Positions 59,801 through 63,882 of a DNA stretch of 64,000 bases are shown here, piece by piece. Each line of letters opens with the position of its first letter. Positions within the stretch are counted from its first letter, which is position 1. Origin of the DNA: Dyella acidisoli (GTDB taxonomy: Bacteria; Pseudomonadota; Gammaproteobacteria; Xanthomonadales; Rhodanobacteraceae); NCBI RefSeq assembly GCF_030160295.1, contig NZ_BSOB01000005.1:248001-312000 (forward strand), written 5' to 3'. Made by a program: the position numbers and the translations under genes. The notes under the pieces are model-generated. The model made no database searches, had not been told where the DNA came from, and was given only the letters and a program-made list of their open reading frames with translations.

Positions 59801-60949
59801 GTTGCCCATTAACGCAGTGTGGTGGCCGGTGACGTCGATGTGGCCACCGCTGCCGGACGTACCGGCTGCATTGATCGAGCTATCGCCCGCAGCATACGAA
59901 CCATTCGCCGTATAGCTGCCGCCCACCATCGCAGTGCCCGCATTCGGATCGGCCGTAAAGACGGCTGTACCACCTTGCGTGCCAGAGACATTGATCTGCG
60001 CGTTGCTGGCGTAAACGTTCTGACCGCTCACCTGCACCGTGCCGCCGCTGCCGTCCGCGTTCTGTGCCTGCACCGTGCCGCCGACCTGCACATCGCCGCC
60101 ACCGCTGGCCACAATCTGCACGCTGCCGTCCGGATTCGCGGCCGTGCCGGTGGCCTGGATCATGCCGCTGGTGTTGATCGCCAGCGCGCCCAGGTTGTCG
60201 TTCACCGCTGCCAGCATCACCTTCGCCGCCTGCAGTGTGCCGGCGACGTTGATCGTGCCGTGCTCGCCCGCTTGCGGCTGCACGGTGATGGTGCCGTTGG
60301 AGAGCGTGACCTGATCGGCCGCCAACAGGTTGACCTTCGCACCTGCGGTCAACTTCGCTCCGGCATCCACCGCCACCGCCGGCGCCACCAGTGTGATGTC
60401 GCCACCGGGCGTGCTGATCGTGCCCAGCACTTCGATCTTGCCGTTGCTGCCGGACAACACCATCGTGCCGCCCTGCATGAAAGCACTGTCGGAGATGTTG
60501 CCCGTTGCGGCGACAAAACCACCCTGCACGTTGATCGCGCCGCTCTGCCCGACCAGGATGCCGTTCGGGTTGATCAGGAACACGCGGCCGTTACCTTGCA
60601 CCAAGCCGTTAATGGTGCTGGGCAATGATCCAACCACGCGATTGAGCGTGGCCGACGTTGCATTCGGTGCCTGGAACGTAACGGACTGGCCGCTGCCGAC
60701 GCTGAAGTTGTTCCAGTTGATGACGGCGTTGTTGCTGGTCTGGTGGATCAGCGTGTTGCTGCCGTTCGCGCTGATGGTGGCATTGCCTGCCATCACCTGC
60801 CCGCCGGTCGGGCCGCCGGCCAGCGCAACGCTGCTATACGCGGCGCCCTGAAGCACGCCCAAGACTGTTGCAATCTGCAAGACCAGCGATTTGACGCGTG
60901 GCGTTGCGGAGATCGATCTGCGCGAGTTCGAGCGATGATGTGTCTTCAT
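44804..60949 (-). CDS. TpsA2: giant two-partner secreted adhesin, 5381 residues
   Basis: An uninterrupted 16.1-kb frame starting at ATG 60949 (AGGA about 7 bases upstream). Signal peptide about 1-44 (VKSLVLQIATVLGVLQGAAY, ending SSVALA). TPS domain about 45-300: TLIHQTSNNAVINWNNFSVG, VGSLPSTINGLVQGNGRVFL, INPNGILVGQSGAINV. A very long beta-helical Gly/Asn/Thr-rich rod follows, with at least three ~600-residue repeats in its C-terminal half. Near the end is a Pro/Thr/Ser spacer (PTPVPTPTPVPTPSPSSG), then an end domain with a C-X15-C pair (SAENCVDI, KHVCMEHS). The end cysteines resemble the HMW1 anchor that holds the adhesin in its TpsB. N-X-S/T sequons are abundant. Codon use appears uniform; no frameshift seen. 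Own promoter region with two RcsB-like boxes. Confidence 0.95.
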   Translation of the reverse strand: MKTHHRSNSRRSISATPRVKSLVLQIATVLGVLQGAAYSSVALAGGPTGGQVMAGNATISANGSNTLIHQTSNNAVINWNNFSVGSGQSVTFQAPNATSATLNRVVGSLPSTINGLVQGNGRVFLINPNGILVGQSGAINVQGGFVAATGNISDSAFMQGGTMVLSGSNGKIEVLGTISTPGGDITLVAPAVAVDAGAKLTAGAKVNLLAADQVTLSNGTITVQPQAGEHGTINVAGTLQAAKVMLAAVNDNLGALAINTSGMIQATGTAANPDGSVQIVASGGGDVQVGGTVQAQNADGSGGTVQVSGQNVYASNAQINVSGTQGGTAVFTADPNAGTAMVGGSYTANGSYAAGDSSINAAGTSGSGGHIDVTGHHTALMGNSALSASGTASGGVIRVGGDMHGQGTDIANATDTFVDSGVTLNASGTQGNASGGKVVVWANDTTNYYGSITATGSGGGNGGNAEVSGHAILNYRGKDDLLGGDLGGANGTLLLDPSDLTINAAGAGTSTGFTGAPTVPGGAGPTFTANTSQISWQDIVTALGSGAVTINTNTGGGGTGNITITQGYTYASNNTLTLQAINNLTLNSGAAITNTGNGSLTLASQKVMTLNSNITLTGGSLWLQAGEGVAVNTPQLTAGPNGTLYVVGNVSPYTFAPYSWLGNSTGQASSLLSNASTNQGFGPNLVTFASGTANPVILQGGNVVAMSGSVGGVSNFLPSNVVVEYGAGNNSFNSALWILGFGQMEVERWDAPTSTIKPDITLNPAATTGGGIVYYAGVGVTSGTALTVPVNESAPNGASLVFETSQGNIVLQGNSYIGGPSGELVLDAGRGGPASVVLNNAIANQGAVQFAGTAPTLLEGGNIWASSGCNTAANCTASDRTTWNPSIVLIHPDAPNGQFGYLEVEGFQNMVVQDSAGPTTPILASTYISEVSANNITVSQNLILGSGGSLVLGAAAVNGVYNGGFTNQQGLITFTQPDTILQGDYVYMYSGLGVSTAGTIPTNSQATWQGSVAATEAQLPSQGRAAFDTPANNVQLRPARTDNTFSNMDIRGFDDTRIDLLQNGSNTAVLNTLAVNSTGNLTLNDTGNIILAQGYGINAVTQTLAVANTVNIAAGYDFATNQSDLFGLLKVLAPQPLWQINNAQIWSGLGYNTTAGTVGRIDFAGGATGGATPSATDSSDDFPVSGQPIIMQAPASGKFNNINLQGFGNINLYAVSASTTPASLSWSGNVLNGFTQTFPFGTTGSTVLYASNNLNLFNQYFQMGNIGGSVGVDWRAGYNGWNYDTAVKHGKLTFMDPATLAARTNLASFQPGGSDSYLLVNNQGNDPSSANDLTNLQWDWTTGGINYVPMNSYLQLFAFRNVTVKTANNLPIVIGGGGGNSLDIAPVGNTSVPAIEGDVVIDPNLYLNQSDGYWATAIYANSLNTLGILGFNSGTTATVSGNDWSRSFGFYLNLLHRSVLADGVTAGNTNSVVNLSADTSGTANDTLQEEYVNLSLLQVLAGNLTVNSRGLIQITNWGNTTDTSNITIRSQGDIGVAANFTRTGAGNLSLQADANLNSIYAGYAAINPVYTGSNTDPRGYDTAGADGKGAVFAWVGGTNALTPQFGTVITANSNTTVPAGYTFYSLTGTPLPAGTALTAGEAVIQPGAVPGGFTVLTNGGNTVYAIYNYAVVAAGGYYGEYNMPYVSLGTSTSVGGIAPQALTVDGGLVTNVGGQANPIGTIVTGNTGSKGLGLSGQFYTQVTQPSGVLGTYSSMGTPEAWMTQQGGPISLTSGTGNIDIRSGYEYQSTEWAHITGDIADLRLGSSAVANTGLNNPTSTATWFKLGTTSGSIAVAGYRDILVTDASGINPSAGTAPVSLVANRDLDVLGPLTRASSGSDLTLGAGNMIVTAPGVTINADQLQLIVGNGANISTSVNGLSGEMIAPANNPTGVLGVSSTATYNGMTIGGDTPTGVLSVTNGKTITINNGFVNGMLAAFTFGPKGLVWPAPAPYGSTTTSPLDPIGLTVQSAGATLAGSINIGTVGGSIIVNAPILVNNSPGITTGEINLDADGTTGAGDIQINSNITTQIPGPNGNIFMEADKGSITHGGGAQGADTISGNDLTMIASGAIGATGTGNAIDTNVNAALFQSGAGAYVYQSGPLALTAAGSANGTVNITDSQNTLTVGNFPAGTTPQTTLTPTITNNVYVQGLTSEVGIVDTGSNSITLNAIGANSDVMAAAHTYTPNGTITVNAGRNIVDTQEDTNYGDIGIGTGTPTSNSLAFSAGGLLTLNAGNTIGGDGSTTPNPLDVYFGNLSATSIGTGAQSGVYLTALDTNASGGVVIGGGVSSQKNIDITARASTVAGSGSLDVTSAMTTANGGYIRLAADDNVNVNAAVSANTTGNVVLAAGLSGSGSINQGAAGTLSSGSGEINAYAATNINWDANATTTGNILAQSGQAMTYGGAGVLNAASVVLTSGTTIGTATNAVQTNAANLAIANGGNAFVNNAGAVTLAARSSNNANINVSTTNGTITVGNVNVATSILPGTGQDVGWDNNPNNTPLAAGASLVGVSANGSGNVNLLANGTGSNVLIDQSVTSGSGSITATANTNVVFNNGVAQTGTGATGIVSLNATNGQVIDNELASTPVVIGNTLNATAASGIGTAASAGGPGSTGDLATQVSNLNAVITGTGNAVVQNSGALNVQGSVGSNTLNVGSTAGITVSGPVSASGGTVDLTSGMGAMGSTGLVNNAGGVTLSANVTTGALSISSSGLVQQTGGSIKDGSLKVDTTRYTTGNSATLTNDTSTLTENGSSVTGNYTISTGGTLNQTGSTTVGGNLTETGFTGGTVNGTVKVGGNYSGVNTYGPGGSITAAGANSWTNANAATTGVVVATGAGPDFDLASANLGTGNNITVDLRSKTSTVTGAQDAILLNGSGANELGTVTLTTGGKVTVNTATNDYNLVQTAPVNVASLTVNSVAGSSAATGLENNGLGVINGINYGTHDNALNGGNGSRIALTSSGNTIGAITINNGDTAGVSSDGNITVNNVTVNNGLSVASQGGAISNGTGTAIQARTLNLSALNGIGTAANPINYDTATVVSATGAPGILATAVTGPTGSTFVSTTGAVQLGGMVNTISFTCDNTHSNLCNTATTTTGTSVSTASLGNSSLLGNITLTAAGPVTTGNTVTTNGGNITIANTSGNVTLSNAVTANGKGTVQLTSAADLLVNAAVSSSAGEINALATNNVALGANVSTGGNVFIQAQNKAITQSAGTVSGKGVVLTAGTTIGTAANRINLNSSQLALQSAGSAYATEQGPTTVAGVTTSNGALDVQTTAGDLTVGAVTLTPTIANNAVGAALAGLNANGTGTIRTQANGGDLNVNDAMVSGSGEINAKSTTGNVNLGANITTTGNAFVEGNQAITYTAGTITAKGAVLTSDNGPIGATGAGTVQTAVSTLGVNSAGDAFVNNAGAMTLAAESANGGNLNLSTTNGTITVNSVALTPTIAANAAGLTLSGVSANGTGNANITANGAGSNVLIDQNVTSGSGAINVTANNNVTFNNGVAQTGTGATGIVSLTATNGQVIDNEAAATAVVIGNSLNATAANGIGTAASAGGPGSAGDLATQVSNLDAVITGTGNAVVQNSGALNVQGSVGSNTLNVGSTVGITVSGPISATGGTVDLTSGMTSLGSTALSNNAGGVTLADDVTASTLSINAAGLVQQTNGDITDTTTRVNTTRYTTGNSATLSNNATTMTEAGSTVAGNYSITTQGTLNQTGATKVGGNLTESGETGGTVNGTVTVGGNYSGVNNTAGGGSITAAGSNSAVNNNSAVTGVVTANGAGPDFDLSSVNLAGTTLSNITVNLRSISATVTGATDAVLLNTGNNALGTVTITTANAPVTVTTGLHDYNLVQTAAIALPTTTALTVNAVAGANTPTQMQNNTLGTINGINYNTHDNTLNGGQGSRIVLNNPANTFAGITINNADSANVATSGSLQLGAITAANSVVANSQNGAITQKSGAPAILASALALNAATGIGATNAPIRYDTATAIAAGDTPVLATSESGNGSTAVSTTGAVQLGGAINEVGFDLTSSNLSGTTTTGTLLTPTLVYNTATTGEINLLSSGTATLAANVTTTGNAFVQSISGNIVQTGGLLSANDAVLTANAGSIGATNSPINTNVSTLGLSAQGDVNAMNSGALTLGAVTSSNGAVNVATTDGTLTVGAINVNPTIAGNAMGLTQSGVSANGTGAVNLVAGGSGSNLLIDQNVTSGSGAITGTADNNITFNNGVAQTTTGATGTVALTATNGQIIDNEAASTPVVIGNTLNAAAANGIGTVASGPGVTGDLATEVSTLSANITGTGNVVIQNLGALNVSGSVNANTLDVGSTAGITVSGPINATGGTVDLISGMTGLGSTGLSTNKGGVTLASNVTANDLSINAAGLVQQTSGLINDTTLAVDTTRFTTGNSAALTNGTAGMTENGSSVAGNYTISTQGSLDQTGTTTVGGNLTETGETGGTVNGTVNVGGNYNGVNTYGPNGSVTAGGSNSATNANAATTGVVVASGSGPDFDLSSVNLNAGQNVTVDLRSTTVSNVGGATNAILLNGGANTLGTVTLNTAKAPVTLTKTTADYNLVQTSALNLGNVTVNAVAGANTPSVMQNNTLGTIAGSNYDVHNNALNGGQGSRIVLNNTGNTFGTVTLNNGDAANIATSGNLQLGAVTVANSMVATSQNGSITQSKGAPGIKAAALALNAATGIGASNAPVVYDTATAIAAGDTPVLATSESGNGSTAVSTTGAVQLGGTINEVGFDLTNSNLSGTTATGTMFTSTAVDNSADTGEINLLSNGAATLAADVTTNGNAFVEAKQGNITQTKGKVNAASAVLTADAGSIGGAGSPIATNVQTLGLNAQGNAYAVNDGALTLGAVTHSNGTVNVSTVKGPLTVASISVQPTMAGNAAGLTQSGVSANGSGNVVLQANGGDLAVNANVASGGGEINVKSTSGNVNLGANLSTTGNAFVEAANNITQSAGTLSASGAVLTADTGSIGTSGSAIQTAVNTLGVTASKGSAYVSNAGAMTAAGTTKGDMALSTRSGQLTVGSVSLTPSVANNAQGIAQNGITTGGNLSLLAAPSTNGTLEIDQPVNVGGAMIGVGGVDVNVHSNVTANGPITFVADAASGSKPGPGWFRNTADISSNTGVAIYAVAGGQAPQGYGTTANNQVQLGTISGITTPNAPASRWGQAYPSSSYVPGYNGGGYGMFYKAPLAAVAPTPVPIGSNPTPVPTPTPVPTPSPSSGPSPSPVPTQIAVTPTLMVPPATGTAQMQYGGGFVVDISSLFDTPTTWFVDQTAVPFIRSTFDASLPINGNYAPPRFMFGVFPGSAENCVDIPEDKDNGKVKHVCMEHSPTLSSL
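46530..48340 (-). repeat. TpsA2 long repeat, copy C
   Basis: About 600 residues from LTQSGVSANGTGAVNL through FNNGVAQTTTGATG, SGPINATGGTVDL, TTRFTTGNSA and NGGQGSRIVLNN to GFDLTNSNL. Homologous to copies A and B; landmarks at about 48104-48175, 47625 and 46965. Confidence 0.85.
48680..50510 (-). repeat. TpsA2 long repeat, copy B
   Basis: Same order of motifs as copy C (LTLSGVSANGTGNANI, FNNGVAQTGTGATG, SGPISATGGTVDL, TTRYTTGNSA, NGGQGSRIVLNN, GFDLTSSNL). Landmarks at about 50280-50350, 49794 and 49125, about 2.17 kb from copy C. Confidence 0.85.
51560..53340 (-). repeat. TpsA2 long repeat, copy A
   Basis: Same motif order (ASLVGVSANGSGNVNL, FNNGVAQTGTGATG, SGPVSASGGTVDL, TTRYTTGNSA, NGGNGSRIALTS), more diverged towards its end, where it carries a unique cysteine pair (FTCDN, NLCNT). 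Landmarks at about 53110-53185, 52634 and 51972, about 2.84 kb from copy B because of an inserted shorter repeat. Confidence 0.8.
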
Positions 60950-61179
60950 ATGCAGTCCTGCACGGCGTTGTTATGCGAAGTGATGAAGCAAGCGATGGCT
61001 ATTTGTTCGTGTGTCGTAAGGCGCATCGGTAACGAACGCGCGACGATGCTGTGCGTGGTGCTGGAAGCGGAACGACTGAACCCCTGAACATCCCACTCCC
61101 CTTACGACCGAAACGGTCAAGCGTTTTACCGACACGCTCTCTTGAACTGCCAAACTCAAGACGCATGCTGGCAAGCAGC

Positions 61180-61222
61180 ACGTTATTCGTGCTCGTCATG
61201 CCTAACCATCAGAGAATTCCTA
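61180..61222 (-). promoter_or_regulatory. RcsB-box-like promoter of tpsA2, proximal
   Basis: Box TCAGAGAATTCCTA at 61209-61222, with a -35-like TGGTTA abutting and a -10-like TAACGT (minus strand, 61180-61185) 23 bp after the box. Confidence 0.65.
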
Positions 61223-61494
61223 GCGGATGCTTGGATGCATCAGGGAGAGGACGTAACACCAAAAGACGTGCCGATATCGATCATCGAAACCCAGCGAACG
61301 AATGCGCAAAGCACGGACAGTTCGACGCTTCACTCTTTTCTGCGATAAAAAAAATCCCTGACGGCCGGAAGCACTCTGGGGGCGCTTCCGACCGTTGCCG
61401 ACCTGGTCGTCAGCCATCGCGTCCATGCCATGCGGGAACGTGCGATCGACGCGGCGGCGTATACCACCATGCACCGTATCGATCTGTTGGAGGC

Positions 61495-61537
61495 AGTCTG
61501 ACGCGGGGCAGACTGCGTATGAATCAGAGTATTCCTA
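61495..61537 (-). promoter_or_regulatory. RcsB-box-like promoter of tpsA2, distal
   Basis: Box TCAGAGTATTCCTA at 61524-61537, with a -35-like TTCATA abutting and a weak -10-like CAGACT (61495-61500) 23 bp after the box. It lies just downstream of the regulator-2 gene. Confidence 0.5.
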
Positions 61538-61572
61538 GCGCATGGGTCGCAGTGAAAGTCACGTCACCATCG

Positions 61573-61608
61573 AGGCCGTCATTCTCGCGAAAGCGGGAAT
61601 GACGGCCT
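61573..61608. repeat. REP element, GAAA-loop type
   Basis: Arms AGGCCGTCATTCTCGC / GCGGGAATGACGGCCT (one G-U) around a GAAA tetraloop, 34 bases after the regulator-2 stop. Same type as 63855-63882. It can double as a transcription barrier between regulator 2 and tpsA2. Confidence 0.75.
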
Positions 61609-61641
61609 TGGGGGAGTCATGCGCAATGCCTGCACCGGAAT

Positions 61642-62295
61642 TCATATCCCATGCGTACGCATGTATTCGAACAACTGACTGTCGCTGTCGATACACAGTT
61701 TGCGCATGGCATCGTGCTTCTGCTGACTGATCGTCTTGATGCTGCGGGAAGTCACCCGGGCGATTTCCGTAACCGTCATGCCGCGCGCCAGCATGCGCAT
61801 GATTTCGGCTTCTCGGGCCGATAGCGCCGAACCGGCCTGATCATCGTGGGCGCGCTGCGTGGCGGTTTCCATCGCCCCTTCCGCCAGCCGCTTGCGCAAA
61901 TATTCACTGACATAGCTGCGTCCCGAGCGAACCATTTGCACCGCCAATGTCAGCTCTTTGGTCAAGGCGGTTTTCTCGACCACCGCCTGCGCGCCCGCAG
62001 TCAGCATTCCTTTGATCAGAGCCGGGTTGTGCGACATCGTGAGCACGATGATTCCCAGCCGGGGATAGCGTTCGCGTAACTGGCCAATCATCCCAAGGCC
62101 ATCCACCGTTTCGCCATCGACCGGCATGGAAAAGTCGGTAATGACCAGGTCGCAGGCTTGTTCGGTCAAAAACGTAAGCAGATCCGCGCCACTATGTACC
62201 TCGCCGATGACCTGGCAATCGGCGCAATGGTTTTGAAGCAGCATACGTAATCCCACCAAGATCACGGGATGATCATCAGCTATGACAACACGCAT
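61642..62295 (-). CDS. RcsB-like response regulator (paralogue 2)
   Basis: 217 residues from ATG 62295; the longer frame upstream is unsupported. Same architecture as paralogue 1: receiver with IADDHP, Asp54 in LVITDFSMPVDGE, LTMSHNPALIKGML and the switch Lys in VVEKTAL; then a LuxR-type HTH with LSAREAEIMRMLARGMTVTE and SRSIKTISQQKHDAMRKL. The recognition helix (KTISQQKHDAMRKL) is identical to that of paralogue 1, so both should read the same DNA site. The receivers differ more, so they may answer different inputs. No kinase nearby. It sits between the lipoprotein gene and the giant adhesin. Confidence 0.93.
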   Translation of the reverse strand: MRVVIADDHPVILVGLRMLLQNHCADCQVIGEVHSGADLLTFLTEQACDLVITDFSMPVDGETVDGLGMIGQLRERYPRLGIIVLTMSHNPALIKGMLTAGAQAVVEKTALTKELTLAVQMVRSGRSYVSEYLRKRLAEGAMETATQRAHDDQAGSALSAREAEIMRMLARGMTVTEIARVTSRSIKTISQQKHDAMRKLCIDSDSQLFEYMRTHGI

Positions 62296-62904
62296 ACACC
62301 CCCCAGGCAGGTCTACCAAAAAGCGGCGCCGTCCGGCTGGCAAAACGATGGGAATCCATGCCGCAAACAATGGACCAGCACCTATGCCTCGCTGTGCCGA
62401 ACAAGAGCGCATCCAACGCTCAAATCAGCACGGGCGCTAGTCTATGACCAGACTGCACGGGTTTGTACAGCCCCGGTTTTCCAGGATGTGACCTAGCTTG
62501 CGGGCAGCTATCTGACGCAGATGGCATTTGATCGATCCATATCACTCTAATGGCCGCGAACGACGGCCTAAACGCCTGCTGCTGCGGCAGGGCGTCACAT
62601 GAGGAACAGGCACCGGCGTCAGGTAAAAAACCAGCTCGGTCAACCCGCGACCAAGTACTACATGCGTAACAGGGGGTCTAAATTTTGGGTCGCAGCGCGC
62701 CGGGTCTCACGACCGGGTATCAAGGCGCATCAAGCGGCCGAGCTGGGTTGCTAGAGATTGCTGAAAGCCCGAAACAAATAACATCAGAGCATTCCTACCT
62801 GCTTTGCGTGATGCAAACACGGCTTCATTTCGCAGTGAATCAGCGTCCTTCTCCACTTCGGCGAGGAAGCGTCGCACCGTCAAACTACCTCGAACATGAG
62901 CAGT
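62296..62904. other. Intergenic region upstream of regulator 2
   Basis: No supported gene. Contains one RcsB-like box (62784-62797), about 490 bases before the regulator start, so an untranslated leader or a small RNA may be made from it; no specific RNA structure is claimed. Confidence 0.5.
62755..62797 (-). promoter_or_regulatory. RcsB-box-like promoter upstream of regulator 2
   Basis: Box TCAGAGCATTCCTA at 62784-62797, a -35-like TGTTAT abutting and a weak -10-like CAATCT (62755-62760) 23 bp after the box. Confidence 0.5.
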
Positions 62905-63471
62905 TCACTGCAGCCGAATGTGGCTGCCCGGATCGTGGTCCATTCGCGTGACATGCGTAACACCGTTGTACACATACTTCACGTCGTAGCCGACGATCTC
63001 GCTACTCGTTTCATTGACGGTGTTGCATTGATGCTCGACCGTGGACGTCACTTGCGCTTGCTGGTGCGCTGCTTCGATGCGGTTGCCCGCATAACCGCCG
63101 CCCACCGCGCCCACCACCGTCGCCACCGTCTGGCCTTTGCCGTGACCCACCATATGGCCGAGCAGACCTCCCGCCACCGCACCGATGGCGGTGCCTGCGA
63201 TATCGTGCTGATCTTTCGGCGGCTCGGTGTGGTTGACGACGACATCCTGGCAAACCTGCCTTGGATGCTCGACGGTTTTGTGTACGGGCGTTGTGCTGAG
63301 CACGTCGCCGTATTCAGGACCGCGGATAACCGGCACAGCAGCCGGCGTTGCGGCCGAGGACGCACCGGCGGTTCCGACGTCCGCAGTTGCATCGCGGTTG
63401 CATCCGCCCAGGCCCACCACGAGGACTATCGTCGTGCCCGTAATCAATACATAGCTCAACAGTTTCTTCAT
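62905..63471 (-). CDS. Glycine-zipper outer-membrane lipoprotein
   Basis: 188 residues. A lipoprotein signal peptide (LSYVLITGTTIVLVV, lipobox GLGGC with Cys24) is followed by an Ala/Pro linker and a glycine-zipper 2TM domain (AGTAIGAVAGGLLGHMVGHG, VATVVGAVGGGYAGNRIE), as in the Rickettsia 17-kDa/SlyB/OsmB-like group. The C-terminal beta part (VEHQCNTVNETSSEIVGYDV, KYVYNGVTHVTRMDHDPGS) also follows that group. Relatives are Rcs- or osmotically induced envelope proteins in enterobacteria. The RcsB-like box at 63742 lies about 270 bases upstream on the matching strand. Confidence 0.9.
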   Translation of the reverse strand: MKKLLSYVLITGTTIVLVVGLGGCNRDATADVGTAGASSAATPAAVPVIRGPEYGDVLSTTPVHKTVEHPRQVCQDVVVNHTEPPKDQHDIAGTAIGAVAGGLLGHMVGHGKGQTVATVVGAVGGGYAGNRIEAAHQQAQVTSTVEHQCNTVNETSSEIVGYDVKYVYNGVTHVTRMDHDPGSHIRLQ

Positions 63472-63579
63472 TCGCTACTCCTCAATTGTGGAATGCCGTT
63501 GCAACAACGAGCCATTCCATGTGCTCTCGTTCGGCAGGCAGGCATCGAACGTTGTTCGCACCCTTGAAAGAAAATCCCT

Positions 63580-63613
63580 GGCGATCGGGAAACCCCACAC
63601 CATCCCGATCGCC
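63580..63613. repeat. REP-like palindrome, GGCGAYCGGGA family, copy 2
   Basis: GGCGATCGGGA / TCCCGATCGCC with a 12-base loop, related to 28386-28424. Confidence 0.7.
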
Positions 63614-63712
63614 ATTCAGCAACATGGCTGATCCAAGGCAATCGCCGAGGAGGAAACATACGAAACAGCACACATCACAAGCCATGCGATGCCGAAGCAT
63701 GGTTGCGGGAGG

Positions 63713-63755
63713 AGTGTCGAGAAGGAGAAGGCGAGCTGCAATCAGAACATTCCTA
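63713..63755 (-). promoter_or_regulatory. RcsB-box-like promoter of the lipoprotein gene
   Basis: Box TCAGAACATTCCTA at 63742-63755, a -35-like TTGCAG abutting and a weak -10-like GACACT (63713-63718) 23 bp after the box. Confidence 0.55.
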
Positions 63756-63854
63756 CCGCGATGGCAGCTAAGGTGTCCCACGTTTTTTTGCTTGGTGGGT
63801 TCCTTAAAATTTCGAAGCCATGCAAACTCGCCATGATCCTTCAAACTGCCCAAG

Positions 63855-63882
63855 CGTCATCCCAGCGAAAGCTGGGATGACG
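63855..63882. repeat. REP element, GAAA-loop type
   Basis: A perfect 12-bp stem CGTCATCCCAGC / GCTGGGATGACG around GAAA. Same layout as 61573-61608. Confidence 0.8.

Larger units (their letters stand above)
60950..61641. other. Long promoter region of tpsA2
   Basis: 692 bases with no supported gene; contains two RcsB-like boxes (61209-61222 and 61524-61537) and, next to the regulator stop, a REP hairpin (61573-61608). The predicted leader of the proximal promoter is about 220 bases. Confidence 0.65.

Noticed and set aside
45109-60851. Many long plus-strand frames opposite the giant adhesin gene, several over 300 codons
   Set aside because: They are shadows of a repetitive GC-rich gene: composition is low-complexity (Val/Pro/Leu or Arg/His/Gly rich), no ribosome sites, and the minus frame is one uninterrupted 5381-codon gene with clear domains.
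62296-62412. N-terminal extension of RcsB-like regulator 2
   Set aside because: The extension has no ribosome site, is unlike any receiver domain, and the MRVVIADDHP start aligns exactly with paralogue 1.
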